This document shows positions 26,568-35,974 of a stretch of DNA of 64,000 nt, piece after piece (the first letter of the stretch is position 1; the number at the start of each line of letters is the position of its first letter). Under the pieces are notes generated by a model. That model did no database searches. It saw only the letters and a program-made list of their open reading frames with translations, and had not been told where the DNA came from. Origin of the DNA: Bacilli bacterium (GTDB lineage: Bacteria > Bacillota_I > Bacilli_A > RF39 > UBA660); contig JAFSEX010000019.1 in the NCBI GenBank assembly GCA_017435465.1, positions 16,457 through 80,456 on the forward strand, written 5' to 3'. The translations under genes and the position numbers were made by a program.

Positions 26568-26597
26568 ATTATAATTCATAATGATATAAAAAGTCAA
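26568..26597 (-). promoter_or_regulatory. recA: recA promoter
   Basis: Minus strand TTGACT, 18-bp spacer, TATAAT. Confidence 0.75.
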
Positions 26598-26606
26598 TAC
26601 CTTTTT

Positions 26607-26620
26607 CAAACGTTTGTTCG
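26607..26620 (-). promoter_or_regulatory. LexA (SOS) box of recA
   Basis: Minus strand CGAACAAACGTTTG matches CGAACRNRYGTTYG at all 14 positions, 10 bp upstream of the -35. Confidence 0.85.
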
Positions 26621-26651
26621 TTATTTTTGAAGTTTAAATTTTAACAGAAAT

Positions 26652-26685
26652 AAAAAATCCACCCTACAAATTAGGGGGATTTTTT
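26652..26685. terminator. Terminator after pgsA
   Basis: AAAAAATCCACCCTA, loop, TTAGGGGGATTTTTT; symmetric, so it may act in both directions. Confidence 0.8.
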
Positions 26686-26718
26686 ATATATTTAATAACA
26701 AATTTTAATTATTTGATT

Positions 26719-27333
26719 TTACAACTTTTTTTCAAAAATTAAATCTTTATTTAAAATATAATATTGTACACCAGAAATTACTGATAAAACTGTCGCAATA
26801 ATTAATAAGGCATCTGATACATTTATATTCCACATTTCAAAAGGTAAATTATAGAACAATGTTAAAACAACACCAACCATTAAACATGCAGTTTTCCATT
26901 TACCACTTTTAATAGCTGCAACTACTTTACCTTTATTACCAGCCATCATTTTAATTACATCAACTACTGTATCACGCATTATAATAATTACTGGGATTAT
27001 TGGATTAATAAATCCTAAACTTTTTGATGCTAAAACAATTAACACAGAATTTACTAATATTTTATCTGCAATTGCATCTAACATTTTACCTGTATCAGTA
27101 ATTAAATTATATTTTCTTGCTATATAACCATCTAAGAAATCAGTTATTGATGCAATAATAAATAATATACCTGCAATAATATATTTACTATTTACTACTA
27201 TAGTAGCCTTGTTACCATTGATTACAAATTCTGGAAAATTCAAATTAATATCTGAAAATGGAAATAGTAAAATAAATATTATAAATATTGTTAAAATAAT
27301 TCTAAACATTGTCAATTTATTTGGTAAATTCAT
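26719..27333 (-). CDS. pgsA: CDP-diacylglycerol--glycerol-3-phosphate 3-phosphatidyltransferase
   Basis: Makes phosphatidylglycerophosphate, the precursor of phosphatidylglycerol. 204 residues with several membrane helices. The CDP-alcohol phosphatidyltransferase motif is DFLDGYIARKYNLITDTGKMLDAIADK, spanning about residues 63-89 (shown here in part by its DG..AR and G...D...D positions). The start is 8 bases after rodZ. The order rodZ-pgsA-recA is conserved in Firmicutes (cinA is missing here). Confidence 0.94.
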   Translation of the reverse strand: MNLPNKLTMFRIILTIFIIFILLFPFSDINLNFPEFVINGNKATIVVNSKYIIAGILFIIASITDFLDGYIARKYNLITDTGKMLDAIADKILVNSVLIVLASKSLGFINPIIPVIIIMRDTVVDVIKMMAGNKGKVVAAIKSGKWKTACLMVGVVLTLFYNLPFEMWNINVSDALLIIATVLSVISGVQYYILNKDLIFEKKL

Positions 27334-27341
27334 ATTCTCAC

Positions 27342-27824
27342 CTACTCAATTACATAATTATATGATATTTGATCTTTAAAACCACTGTTTGGCGTTAAAC
27401 TATTTGCAATCAAATACCCAATTACAATTAATACCAACACTATTAACACATAAATAATTTTATGTGGAGCAATATTTGTTTTAGATTTTGAAACAGTATA
27501 AGGAGAAACAATTTTTTTAGGTTCTTCTTTTTTAGTATTATTTGCTTTCTTAATTTTATCTAATGGAATTCTAGATGTATAATCAAATAAGAATTCATTA
27601 AAATCATCAAGTATCTTTTCTCCATCTAACCCCAAATATTTTGCATAATCTCTTACAAAAAACTTAACATAAAAAATATCTTTAAACTCTTTGATATTCC
27701 CATCTTCTAGATTTTTCAGTTGTGAAGGTCTAATTTTTAAATCTTCTGCAGCTTCTTCTATGCTGACACCATGACTTTCTCTTGCTTCTCTAAGCTTTTC
27801 ACCAATCTCGTTCAATTTTGGCAC
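27342..27824 (-). CDS. rodZ: RodZ-like helix-turn-helix membrane protein
   Basis: Cytoskeletal adaptor that links MreB to the membrane in rod-shaped cells. 160 residues: HTH_25 domain at about 5-75 (GEKLREARESHGVSIEEAAE, IRPSQLKNLEDGN, FVRDYAKYLGLDGEKIL), basic linker, one membrane helix (about 125-144) and a very short outside tail. Typical RodZ proteins have a larger external domain, so this is a short form. Gene order rodZ-pgsA supports the assignment. Confidence 0.85.
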   Translation of the reverse strand: MPKLNEIGEKLREARESHGVSIEEAAEDLKIRPSQLKNLEDGNIKEFKDIFYVKFFVRDYAKYLGLDGEKILDDFNEFLFDYTSRIPLDKIKKANNTKKEEPKKIVSPYTVSKSKTNIAPHKIIYVLIVLVLIVIGYLIANSLTPNSGFKDQISYNYVIE

Positions 27825-27848
27825 CTCTTTTTCAATACTATAATAAAA

Positions 27849-28219
27849 AAATAATAATTTTAATAAGCCATGTTCTGTACCTATAAATAGGTGACAAACA
27901 TTTATCTATTGATTAAAAATCAATCTTTCGCATCGGTTCAGTTCCCTAGCAAAAGTTCCCCTACCATATTTTGGGTTTCTCACTCGTGGGGTTTACCAAC
28001 GTTCCACTCTTTTTATTTCTAAAAAGCATCGTCACTATGGCACTTTTATATCTAATTAAACCATATCGTATGACTTAGGTTTGTTCGAAGCCGTTAGTTA
28101 TAAAACTACTATAGGTTATTGTTTCCCTATACACGAACACTACTACCATCACAGGTTAGTGTGAGCATGGACTTTCCTCTACATAGCAAGGTATGCAGCG
28201 TTTGTCTAAAAATTATTAT
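27849..28219 (-). ncRNA. rnpB: RNase P RNA, bacterial type B
   Basis: The RNA component that matures tRNA 5' ends. Reading the minus strand, conserved blocks occur in order: AGAGGAAAGTCCATGCTC near the 5' end, GTGCCATAGTGACGA, AGAGTGGAAC, GGTAAACCCCACGAG, GAGAAACCCAAA, GGTAGGGGAAC, and ACAGAACATGGCTTA near the 3' end. P1 is formed by AATAATAATTTT at the 5' end with AAAATTATTATT at the 3' end, followed by a T-run that makes it a terminator as well. The 5' strand of P1 overlaps the gpsB stop codon, so the RNA probably comes from gpsB read-through or processing. Confidence 0.96.
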
Positions 28220-28539
28220 TCTTTACCATAAACTATTTTTTCTAATTGCGAAATTCTTCTAATGATATCTACATTTGTAATTTCTCTTTCACCACTATTT
28301 TTAGCAACTTCAATATTTGTTTTAATAGTTCTGATTTCTTGTTTTAAACGCATAATATCATTTAAAAGTTGTTCTTTTTCGTCTTCAAGGCGGTCGATTG
28401 TGTTAAATAATTCAGTGTAGTCCCCCATAATTACATCTAAAAATTTATCTACTTCTTGCATTCTATAGCCTCTCGCGTCTATTTTGAATTCTTTTTCAAG
28501 TATATCTTTAGGAGTTAGTATTATGTTTTCTTTGTACAT
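28216..28539 (-). CDS. gpsB: Cell division regulator GpsB (DivIVA family)
   Basis: Coordinates division and elongation wall synthesis, binding penicillin-binding proteins. 107 residues: the DivIVA N-terminal membrane-binding domain (ILTPKDILEKEFKIDARGYR then MQEVDKFLDVIMGDY), a coiled coil (about 45-80), and the short C-terminal helical domain (IRRISQLEKIVYG), as in GpsB. ATG 28539 has GGGTGAT upstream; a TTG further out is inside that site. rnpB downstream of gpsB is also the Bacillus order. Confidence 0.93.
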   Translation of the reverse strand: MYKENIILTPKDILEKEFKIDARGYRMQEVDKFLDVIMGDYTELFNTIDRLEDEKEQLLNDIMRLKQEIRTIKTNIEVAKNSGEREITNVDIIRRISQLEKIVYGKE

Positions 28540-28566
28540 CGTATCACCCAACCTTTTACGTACAAC

Positions 28567-28595
28567 ATTATCTCAAAAAAATCGTATTTTGTCAA
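28567..28595 (-). promoter_or_regulatory. Promoter of gpsB-rnpB
   Basis: Minus strand TTGACA, 17-bp spacer, GATAAT. Confidence 0.7.
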
Positions 28596-28682
28596 TTATA
28601 GTATTTTTTAATTTATTTTTAATTAATTATATTCATATTTTGAATATTTTAAATGTTTTTTTCAAAGAGAAAATTTACATAT

Positions 28683-28704
28683 AAAAAGACTAAAATATTT
28701 AGTC
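28683..28704 (-). terminator. Terminator after the Fic gene
   Basis: AGACTAAA, 3-base loop, TTTAGTCT followed by TTTTTAT on the minus strand. Confidence 0.75.
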
Positions 28705-28709
28705 TAAAA

Positions 28710-29321
28710 TTAATTATTATCTAATTCTCCTATTGAATATGTGTTATATCCTTCATAATGATAACTTACATCTATTCCCTTCATATAAACACTTCTGTCA
28801 TTAACTTTATTACTTAATGCATTTTTAAGTAGCAATCTAATTTCAGTATCTTTTATTGGGCTTCTTTCCATTGCAAGCAAATATTCTTCTTTGTTTACTT
28901 TACTCCAATCCACAACTTTACCAAGTTCTTTTTTTAATATCATATCAAGCCAAATACGAGTACTTCTTCCATTACCTTCTCTAAATGGATGGGCAATATT
29001 CATTTCAATATATTTTTTTATAATATTTTCAAAATTATTTTGTGGCATAGAATCTATTTTATTTAAAGCATCTTCCAAATACATTATAGAGGCAAATCTA
29101 AAACTACCTTTAGAAATATTTTCTTTTCTAATATTTCCTGCAAACTCATAAATGTCAGAAAATAAATACTCATGTATTTTAGCAAGGCCATTAAATGTCC
29201 CTACTTCAAATTCATTTATTTTATTAGTGTCAAATAGTTCTAATGCTTTTAATTTTGTTATACGTTCTTCTTCATTTGCAAGTAAAACTTCATTTGTAAT
29301 TCCAAGTTTATTGTTTAACAT
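28710..29321 (-). CDS. Fic family protein (AMP-transferase fold)
   Basis: 203 residues from ATG 29321 (GGGGTGA upstream). The Fic motif is complete, HPFREGNGRSTR, so it should transfer AMP from ATP to a target hydroxyl. FNGLAKIHEYLFSDIYEFAG and NIRKENISKGSFRFA (target-dock flap) precede it, as in single-domain Fic toxins such as the BepA/VbhT group. I do not see the inhibitory (S/T)xxxE(G/N) motif inside it, nor a small VbhA-like antitoxin gene next to it. Its target and control are therefore open. Confidence 0.87.
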   Translation of the reverse strand: MLNNKLGITNEVLLANEEERITKLKALELFDTNKINEFEVGTFNGLAKIHEYLFSDIYEFAGNIRKENISKGSFRFASIMYLEDALNKIDSMPQNNFENIIKKYIEMNIAHPFREGNGRSTRIWLDMILKKELGKVVDWSKVNKEEYLLAMERSPIKDTEIRLLLKNALSNKVNDRSVYMKGIDVSYHYEGYNTYSIGELDNN

Positions 29322-29390
29322 TTTTTCACCCCACAACTATATATATTATACCATAAACATACACTTATTTCCACTATAAGATAATATATA

Positions 29391-30680
29391 TTATGATGAA
29401 AGTGACATATTTTTAATGATTACTGAAGGTGATGCAAAATTAAGAGAAGTATATTTAATATCGTTACCTATTTCAGTAATATTATTTAATAATTCAAAAA
29501 TATCTGTTGAAATTATAAATAATTTAGAAGAATCAATCATTTTACCATTTTCTATTATATACCCTTCACATTGTAAAGATATATTCCCATTATATGGATT
29601 TATAGTTGCATGCATACCATGAACTTTATCAATTAAAATACCATTATCTAACTTATTTAATAAATCTTCAAAAGAATTATTCTCAGGTTTCAAATAAAAG
29701 TTTTTAAAACCAATTCCATTATATTTGTTACCTGTAGATTTAATATTTTCTTTTTCACCACTTTTAATATCATATATTGGTGATTTAAATACTCCATCAC
29801 TTACAATTTCTTTGTATGATGTTAATGTCCCTTCATTATCAAATAAACGTTTTCCAAAATAATTTTCATCATTTGGATTTTCAATAATAGTTATATTATT
29901 TCCAAATACTTTTTCGCCTATTTTATTTACTAATGGTGATTTATTATTTTGAATATTATCTCCAAAGAATATAGAATTTATGTTTTGAAAAATATTAGAT
30001 AGACATTCATTTTTAAGTAATACATTATATTTTCCATTTTTAATTTTTTTAAAATTTAATTTATCATTAGTATTTTTAACATTATCAGTTACGAATTTAT
30101 CTAAATCTAATTCATTTACATCATTAATATAAATTTCATCAAATGTAGATGAAATTTTATCATTTTCCTTAAATATAGCATTAGTAACAACCATACAATA
30201 TTTATTATCATCTTCCATTACTACATCATTATTATTTACAATTTTAATTCTAGTATATATTTCATAATATTCATTACTTATTTCTATAAAATTATCATAT
30301 TCTTCCCTTAGTGTATTGTATGAAAGTAATTTATCAGTAATATTAGTATTAAACACAATATCATCATCACGACTTAGTAAACAATTATTACTTGTATCAC
30401 TAATTATATAATCTTTTTCACTACTATCAAGATATTTTGAATTATTTTTAATACATTCAATAATTTTATCTAAATCAAAATCATTTTTTTCTAAATTAAT
30501 ATATACAGTTTTATTATCAATGATAGCTTTTATATTATATTTATTATTAGAATGTATTTCATATATTTCTACATTATCATTTGTAGTTTTAACATGAAAT
30601 AATTTTACATATTCATCTATAACTTGTATATCATTAATATTATTTTCTTTAGCCTTACTAAATAACTTTTGATAATCCAT
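29391..30680 (-). CDS. pmbA: TldE/PmbA-type subunit of the TldD/E metalloprotease
   Basis: 429 residues, non-catalytic partner of TldD; the heterodimer degrades or processes unfolded and modified peptides in other bacteria. It lacks an HExxxH motif but shows the PmbA layout: coiled N-terminal part, NKIGEKVFGNNITI, DNEGTLTSYKEIVSDGVF and the final IEIGNDIKYTSLNFASPSVII segment. It overlaps tldD by one base (TAATG), so the subunits are made together. Confidence 0.88.
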   Translation of the reverse strand: MDYQKLFSKAKENNINDIQVIDEYVKLFHVKTTNDNVEIYEIHSNNKYNIKAIIDNKTVYINLEKNDFDLDKIIECIKNNSKYLDSSEKDYIISDTSNNCLLSRDDDIVFNTNITDKLLSYNTLREEYDNFIEISNEYYEIYTRIKIVNNNDVVMEDDNKYCMVVTNAIFKENDKISSTFDEIYINDVNELDLDKFVTDNVKNTNDKLNFKKIKNGKYNVLLKNECLSNIFQNINSIFFGDNIQNNKSPLVNKIGEKVFGNNITIIENPNDENYFGKRLFDNEGTLTSYKEIVSDGVFKSPIYDIKSGEKENIKSTGNKYNGIGFKNFYLKPENNSFEDLLNKLDNGILIDKVHGMHATINPYNGNISLQCEGYIIENGKMIDSSKLFIISTDIFELLNNITEIGNDIKYTSLNFASPSVIIKNMSLSS

Positions 30681-32065
30681 TACTTATCATCCTTTCCACC
30701 AACTAATATTTTAGAAACTTTAATTGTAGGTTGTCCAACATTAACTGGAACATAACCTGAATCTGCACCACAGTATCCTGGATCATGTAATAAATCACTA
30801 CCAACCATTTCTACATTTTTAATTATTTCACTACCATTACCAATTAAACATACGTCACTTACACTCTCAGCAATTTTTCCATCACGAATCATATATGCGC
30901 TAGTAACTGCAAAGTTAAAATCACTTGTATTTTGGTTTACTGAACCACCACCCATTTTATGAGCATATAATCCATATTTAATACTTTTAATCATGTCTTC
31001 TTTAGTATCAGTACCAGGAGCTAAATAAGTATTATTCATACGAGCAGTTGGTGCATAAGTATAGTTTTCTCTTCTTCCTGAACCAGTAATATCCATATTC
31101 ATTATTTTAGAATTTAATTCATCAATTAAATAACTTTTTAAAATACCATTTTCAATTAAAATATTCTTTTTAGTTTTATTACCTTCATCATCAATATTTA
31201 CTGACCCCCATTCACTATTTAGTGTTCCATCATCAATAAGAGTAACTTTATTTGATGCCACCATACTACCTATCATATTCGCAAATGGTCCAGAATTTTT
31301 TGCTGTAGTAGCGGCTTCTAGGGAATGTACGCATGCTTCATGAAATATTACTCCACCAAAACCTGCCGCGATAACTACAGGCATTTCTCCACCAGGACAT
31401 GGTACTGCAATAATTTTATCATTTGTTTCTTTAATTAATTTATCTATTTCTTCTTCAAAATTAATTTTATCTAAAAATTCATATCCACCCATAGTCGCAA
31501 ATCTAGAATAACTTGCTTCCATTTTTCCATCAACACTAACAAAAATATATAAATCTAATCTAATTCTTACTCTATTATCTTTTATATATTTACCAGTACT
31601 ATTTGCAATTATAACATCTTGATTTTCTTCAAATAATTTTATTTGAACTTGACTAACATTTTTATCCTTATTTCTAGCATAATTATCAATTCTTTTAAAT
31701 AATTCTTTTTTCTTACCTATATCAAAGTCTTCTAACTCAATAACTGGCTTATATTTATTGTCAATTTTTTCTTCAAATAAATTTATATAATCAATAATCC
31801 TATTACTTTTATAAACGCTACTTAAATCATCAATCAAATTATTAATAGAAGTATCATCTAATTTATTTGTACTACCATATACTGTTTTTGAATCCCTGCT
31901 TAGTCTAATACCTATTCCGCTAATAAAATTTGGAGTTGTTTTATCAATTTTACTAGATAAAAATAAATAATTATTTGTATATTTATTTTCATAAAATACT
32001 TCTGAAAAACCCGCACCTGTTTCTAATGATTTATTTACTAACTTTTCAAAATATTTAATATCCAT
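30680..32065 (-). CDS. tldD: Metalloprotease TldD
   Basis: Catalytic subunit of the TldD/E protease. The zinc motif HEACVH (HExxxH) is followed by SLEAATTAKNSGPFANMIG, DDGTLNSEWGSVNIDDEGN, and MGGGSVNQNTSDFNFAV then YMIRDGKI, all TldD landmarks; the last Cys ligand is in DPGYCGADSGYVPVNVGQP. 461 residues from ATG 32065; the upstream in-frame ATG is part of the GGAGG ribosome site. In other bacteria TldD/E cleaves leader peptides of modified peptides; the substrate here is unknown. Confidence 0.93.
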   Translation of the reverse strand: MDIKYFEKLVNKSLETGAGFSEVFYENKYTNNYLFLSSKIDKTTPNFISGIGIRLSRDSKTVYGSTNKLDDTSINNLIDDLSSVYKSNRIIDYINLFEEKIDNKYKPVIELEDFDIGKKKELFKRIDNYARNKDKNVSQVQIKLFEENQDVIIANSTGKYIKDNRVRIRLDLYIFVSVDGKMEASYSRFATMGGYEFLDKINFEEEIDKLIKETNDKIIAVPCPGGEMPVVIAAGFGGVIFHEACVHSLEAATTAKNSGPFANMIGSMVASNKVTLIDDGTLNSEWGSVNIDDEGNKTKKNILIENGILKSYLIDELNSKIMNMDITGSGRRENYTYAPTARMNNTYLAPGTDTKEDMIKSIKYGLYAHKMGGGSVNQNTSDFNFAVTSAYMIRDGKIAESVSDVCLIGNGSEIIKNVEMVGSDLLHDPGYCGADSGYVPVNVGQPTIKVSKILVGGKDDK

Positions 32066-32131
32066 GTATATTTCCTCCATTCTTTATAATTATAACAAAA
32101 AACAACTACAAAAATAAATATGTAATTGTTT

Positions 32132-33358
32132 TTATTCTTCATATATTGTTTCAATACTTATATTTCTTGAATGATTTATTTCCTCCCAAACATTAGTTTT
32201 TTTTAATAAACAAATTATATTAATTGGTATCCAACTAAGTAGAAATATTGAAAACATAATTATTCCTGAAATTGTATCTCTAATATTTTTATTTAAATAT
32301 TTTACAACAAATATACTTAATAAAACACTAATAATATATGTAATAATTAAGAATATTTCATTATAGGCAAAAAGATAAGAAAAAATATCATATAATTTAA
32401 TACCTAATATAGTATAAGTTACTAAAAGAATAAATACTAATCCAGAAATTAATTGAATTACAGGGGCCATAAAGAATAGTAACATATCCAAACAAGAAAT
32501 ATTTTTATTCTTAATTAGTCCATTAATTAATTGTTTGAAGTATGTTGTTAAACATTGATAAGTACCAGTTGACCATCTTATTCTTTGTTTCCACGACATT
32601 CTAAAAGTTAGGGGTTGTTCATCATATGTAATCGCATCTTGTATGAATGCTATTTTTTTATTGTTAATTGCACAAAGAGCCGTAAATTCGATATCTTCAG
32701 TCATTGTAACAGTATTAAACCCCATCTCTTCTATAACACTACGTTTTATCATAAATCCAGTACCATTTATAGATGCTGAAGCATGCATATTCATTCTTGA
32801 TTTATTAAAAAATATATTTTGACCCCAATAGAACAATGAATAACTTCCACAAATCCAATTATCACTTGGATTTTTACTATCTCTAAAACCTTGGGCTACT
32901 TCATAACCTTCTATTAATGCGTCATTTACTCTCGCTAAAAAATTAGGATGAACAATGTTGTCTGCATCAAAAATAATATATGCATCAAAATTATGATGTT
33001 TATTTAAATGATTAAATGCATATTTTAGTGCTTGTCCTTTAGATTTTATTTCTTCTTTACATTTAATTATTTTAGCTCCTGCTTCTTTTGAAATATCATA
33101 AGTATTATCTGTACAGTTATTGGGTAATATAAAAATATCATATAAATTTTTAGGATATTTCTGTTTTTTAATACTATTTATTAATGAAGCTATTACTTTT
33201 CCTTCATTACGAGCTGCAACTACTACAGCTAATCTATTTTTTGGTTTATATTTTTTTATTGTATTTTTTTTAGTAAAGGCAAATATACCAGTTATTAAAA
33301 AATACATACCATAAATAAAAATTGGAATAAATAATATATAATAAATAAATTGGTACAT
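32132..33358 (-). CDS. Membrane-bound family 2 glycosyltransferase
   Basis: 408 residues: one N-terminal membrane helix (about 5-27), a GT-A domain, then three or four C-terminal helices. Catalytic signatures are VVVAARNEGKVIASLINSI, FDADN (D-x-D), TMTEDIEFT (TED base) and KQRIRWSTG (QxxRW), as in processive beta-glycosyltransferases of the BcsA/IcaA/HAS group. The product polysaccharide cannot be told; an exopolysaccharide or glycolipid is likely. AGGGAAAG precedes ATG 33358. It is followed 11 bases upstream by a small membrane protein gene in the same operon. Confidence 0.88.
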   Translation of the reverse strand: MYQFIYYILFIPIFIYGMYFLITGIFAFTKKNTIKKYKPKNRLAVVVAARNEGKVIASLINSIKKQKYPKNLYDIFILPNNCTDNTYDISKEAGAKIIKCKEEIKSKGQALKYAFNHLNKHHNFDAYIIFDADNIVHPNFLARVNDALIEGYEVAQGFRDSKNPSDNWICGSYSLFYWGQNIFFNKSRMNMHASASINGTGFMIKRSVIEEMGFNTVTMTEDIEFTALCAINNKKIAFIQDAITYDEQPLTFRMSWKQRIRWSTGTYQCLTTYFKQLINGLIKNKNISCLDMLLFFMAPVIQLISGLVFILLVTYTILGIKLYDIFSYLFAYNEIFLIITYIISVLLSIFVVKYLNKNIRDTISGIIMFSIFLLSWIPINIICLLKKTNVWEEINHSRNISIETIYEE

Positions 33359-33407
33359 ACTTTCCCTACTTTCTTTTATATGAATAGTATGTACCAAAAA
33401 TTAGTAA

Positions 33408-33941
33408 TTATTTATTAATATATCCAATTATCCCAATATCTTCAAAATAGTTATTATATACAACACTAGTTGGTAAATAAAATAGGTATGGTGCGGTAAC
33501 AAGTGCTAGAATAAAAGCAATTTTTTTCTTTAAATTATCTTTTATATTAATATTTTTAAATGTTATTTTTTTATTAAATAAATATATAAACAATCCACTA
33601 ATTATAATTGCAATTGTACAATATAAAAAGGAATATACTGTTTCAAATGGATTCCACATAAGTGGGGACAGAACTTTATCATACCAAAAATTTCCAGGTA
33701 TAAACATTGATAAAAACAAAAATAATGCGCCAATAATGTCAGATAAAAATCCAAATATCCATACTTTAAATATTGTTTTTTTGTATATTTCGTTTATATT
33801 AGAAATTTTAAATAATTTTAATGAAATAATTAACACTAATGAATCGATTATAAAATTACTAGGCAAAACAATTAAAATTACTGGTGGAACAATAAAAAGT
33901 ATCCATATTGGAAAAATTATATTATACAGTTTCTTTTTCAT
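33408..33941 (-). CDS. Five-helix membrane protein of unknown function
   Basis: 177 residues from ATG 33941 (AAAGGAG eight bases before). Five predicted membrane helices with short basic loops, starting KKKLYNIIFPIWILFIVPP. No family motif recognised. It lies between queH (20-base overlap) and the glycosyltransferase, so it may assist polysaccharide export or be a general envelope protein; this is only context. Confidence 0.75.
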   Translation of the reverse strand: MKKKLYNIIFPIWILFIVPPVILIVLPSNFIIDSLVLIISLKLFKISNINEIYKKTIFKVWIFGFLSDIIGALFLFLSMFIPGNFWYDKVLSPLMWNPFETVYSFLYCTIAIIISGLFIYLFNKKITFKNINIKDNLKKKIAFILALVTAPYLFYLPTSVVYNNYFEDIGIIGYINK

Positions 33942-34554
33942 AATCATTCTCCTTTATTTTTAATCTTTTAGAAAATTCACACCCACAATAATCTTGTCTA
34001 TATAAATTGTATTCTTTTGATAATTCTATACTTCTTTTATATCCATTCTTCTTTTTAAAATCTGAAAATAAATAATTTATACCATATTCATTTTGTAACA
34101 ATTCACCAATTTCATTTAATTTTTTAGAATTTTTATATGGACTTACTGTTAGGGTTGTTCCAAAATAATCATAATTCTTTTCTTTAGCAACTCCAGCAGT
34201 AGCCTTAAGTCTTAATTCATAACACTTAAAACATCTTTTTCCGCCTTCTATTTCGTTTTCTAAACCATTAGATATTTCATAAAATTTATCTTTATCATAA
34301 TCTCCTTCAATAATGTCAATTGGATATTTACTTTTAAATTTTTTAATAAATTCTTTTTGTTCTTTTACCCTTTTTTCATATTCAGTATCTGGTGATATAT
34401 TTGGATTATAATAAAATACTGTAATTTTAAAATAGTTTGACAAATATTCTAAAACATAACTACTACATGGTGCACAACAGCTATGAAGCAACAATGTTTC
34501 TCCATTTATATTTTTTAATATTTCATCTAATTTCTTTTGATAATTTATATTCAT
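33922..34554 (-). CDS. queH: Epoxyqueuosine reductase QueH
   Basis: Fe-S enzyme for the last step of queuosine synthesis, reducing epoxyqueuosine in tRNA; a non-homologous alternative to QueG. 210 residues. Cysteine motifs: LLLHSCCAPCSSYVLEYL at the N-terminus, GGKRCFKCYELRL in the middle and DYCGCEFS at the C-terminus; FYYNPNISPDTEYEKR is also conserved. tgt and queA, which make the substrate, are at 49.7-52.4 kb. The second ATG (34554) is chosen because AGAGGG sits right against the first. Confidence 0.95.
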   Translation of the reverse strand: MNINYQKKLDEILKNINGETLLLHSCCAPCSSYVLEYLSNYFKITVFYYNPNISPDTEYEKRVKEQKEFIKKFKSKYPIDIIEGDYDKDKFYEISNGLENEIEGGKRCFKCYELRLKATAGVAKEKNYDYFGTTLTVSPYKNSKKLNEIGELLQNEYGINYLFSDFKKKNGYKRSIELSKEYNLYRQDYCGCEFSKRLKIKENDYEKETV

Positions 34555-34597
34555 ATACATCCCTCTAAACGTATTATATATTATTTTTAACTAAATT

Positions 34598-34624
34598 AAA
34601 AGACAAAGAATAATTTCTTTGTCT
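34598..34624 (-). terminator. Terminator after the LRR surface protein gene
   Basis: AGACAAAGAA, 3-base loop, TTTCTTTGTCT followed by TTTAATTT on the minus strand. Confidence 0.75.
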
Positions 34625-34632
34625 ATAAGTAA

Positions 34633-35892
34633 CTATGGTTTATATATAACTTCCATGCCAATAACTTCACCATTATATCCATTATCATTCCATCCGCTTT
34701 CAAATCCAGAAGGTATAGAACTTCTACCAATTATAATTACTTCGGTTAAAGGAGTATCATCGAATGCATTACTACCAATAGAATTAACACTATTTGGTAT
34801 TACCATTTTTTCTAATGAAGTAGTCATAAATGCATTACCACCAATAGAATTAACACTATTTGGTATTATTATATTTTTTAAACTACTATTATACATGAAT
34901 AAACTCGCAGTAATGTTCTTAATAGTATTTGGTATAAAAATACCATTAATAGAAGTATACATAAAAGCTCCTTCTCCAATAGATGTAACACTATTCGGAA
35001 TTGATATATTTTTCAAACTAGTACTAGCAAATGCATATTCTCCAATAGATGTAACACTATTTGGTATAAAAATATTAGTTAAATTGTACATGTTTTCAAA
35101 TGCATTACTACCAATCTCAGTAACAGTATTTGGTATTATTATATTATTAATACCATCTAAAAATCCACCAGCAATTTTAGTAACAGTAACACTATTAACT
35201 ACTGATGGAATAATTACTAAGTTTTCATCAGTTCCATTATATGCAGTTAATACTCCACTTGAATTAACTTCAAAATCACTTTCTGGACTTGTATAATATA
35301 CTTCTCCTTCTGCTTGAATTGTTGCTTTAAAAGTTTGTCCCATCATTATGCTTTGGTCTAAATGAGTTTCTTCTATCCATATATATAAATTATATGTTTT
35401 TTCATCACCAGCTTCAAATACTTGATATGGTGCAACCATTAAGCTTGTTCCTGCTCCATCAAATGATCCATTACTTACATTTTTTTCTATATTATTTGTT
35501 GTATCTGTCACTTCATATAATGACCACATAAAATCATATCTTTTTAAGTTTGTAGGTAATGTCATATCTTCTAATGAAATATGAATATACATTTTTTCTG
35601 TTCCTGTATTTTCAATTGTGAATTTTTTTGTTACTGCTTTTCCTGCAGTTGTTACTTTACCTGTACTATCTTGTGTTGGTAGCGCATCTTCTCTTATTAA
35701 TGGGGAAATCCCACTTGCATTAACTATTGCTGTTCCATCACCAAATTCTATTCCCATATTTGATGTTGTAATTGATTGTTCTGTACTTTGTCCTTGTGCA
35801 GCAAAGTATGCATAACTTATTCCTAGTACTAATGCTAGTACAATTATCAATGATGCAATTGCGATTGTTGTTTTTTGTTTTCTTTCATTCAT
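34633..35892 (-). CDS. Surface protein with TasA-like N-terminal region and BspA-type leucine-rich repeats
   Basis: 419 residues. A signal/membrane segment (about 9-30, TIAIASLIIVLALVLGISYAYF) begins a TasA/CalY-like beta domain up to about 215. Then come seven LRR_5 (BspA-like) repeats of about 23 residues, with the core 'IPNSVTSIGEYAFA...L' repeated, and a Gly/Trp-rich tail (GFESGWNDNGYNGE). Such repeats mediate adhesion in gut bacteria. GGAG precedes the ATG. Its promoter carries an eight-G tract between -35 and -10, so expression may vary between cells. Confidence 0.85.
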   Translation of the reverse strand: MNERKQKTTIAIASLIIVLALVLGISYAYFAAQGQSTEQSITTSNMGIEFGDGTAIVNASGISPLIREDALPTQDSTGKVTTAGKAVTKKFTIENTGTEKMYIHISLEDMTLPTNLKRYDFMWSLYEVTDTTNNIEKNVSNGSFDGAGTSLMVAPYQVFEAGDEKTYNLYIWIEETHLDQSIMMGQTFKATIQAEGEVYYTSPESDFEVNSSGVLTAYNGTDENLVIIPSVVNSVTVTKIAGGFLDGINNIIIPNTVTEIGSNAFENMYNLTNIFIPNSVTSIGEYAFASTSLKNISIPNSVTSIGEGAFMYTSINGIFIPNTIKNITASLFMYNSSLKNIIIPNSVNSIGGNAFMTTSLEKMVIPNSVNSIGSNAFDDTPLTEVIIIGRSSIPSGFESGWNDNGYNGEVIGMEVIYKP

Positions 35893-35974
35893 ATCATATA
35901 CTCTCCTATCTACTTCATTGTGAATATTTTTAATAATAAGTGATTATTACTGTCTATCCACAATTTTCAATATA

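Noticed and set aside
35618..35815. ORF antisense to the LRR gene, and similar long antisense frames over dnaJ, dnaK and recA
   Set aside because: They mirror the reading frame of strongly conserved genes and have no ribosome sites.
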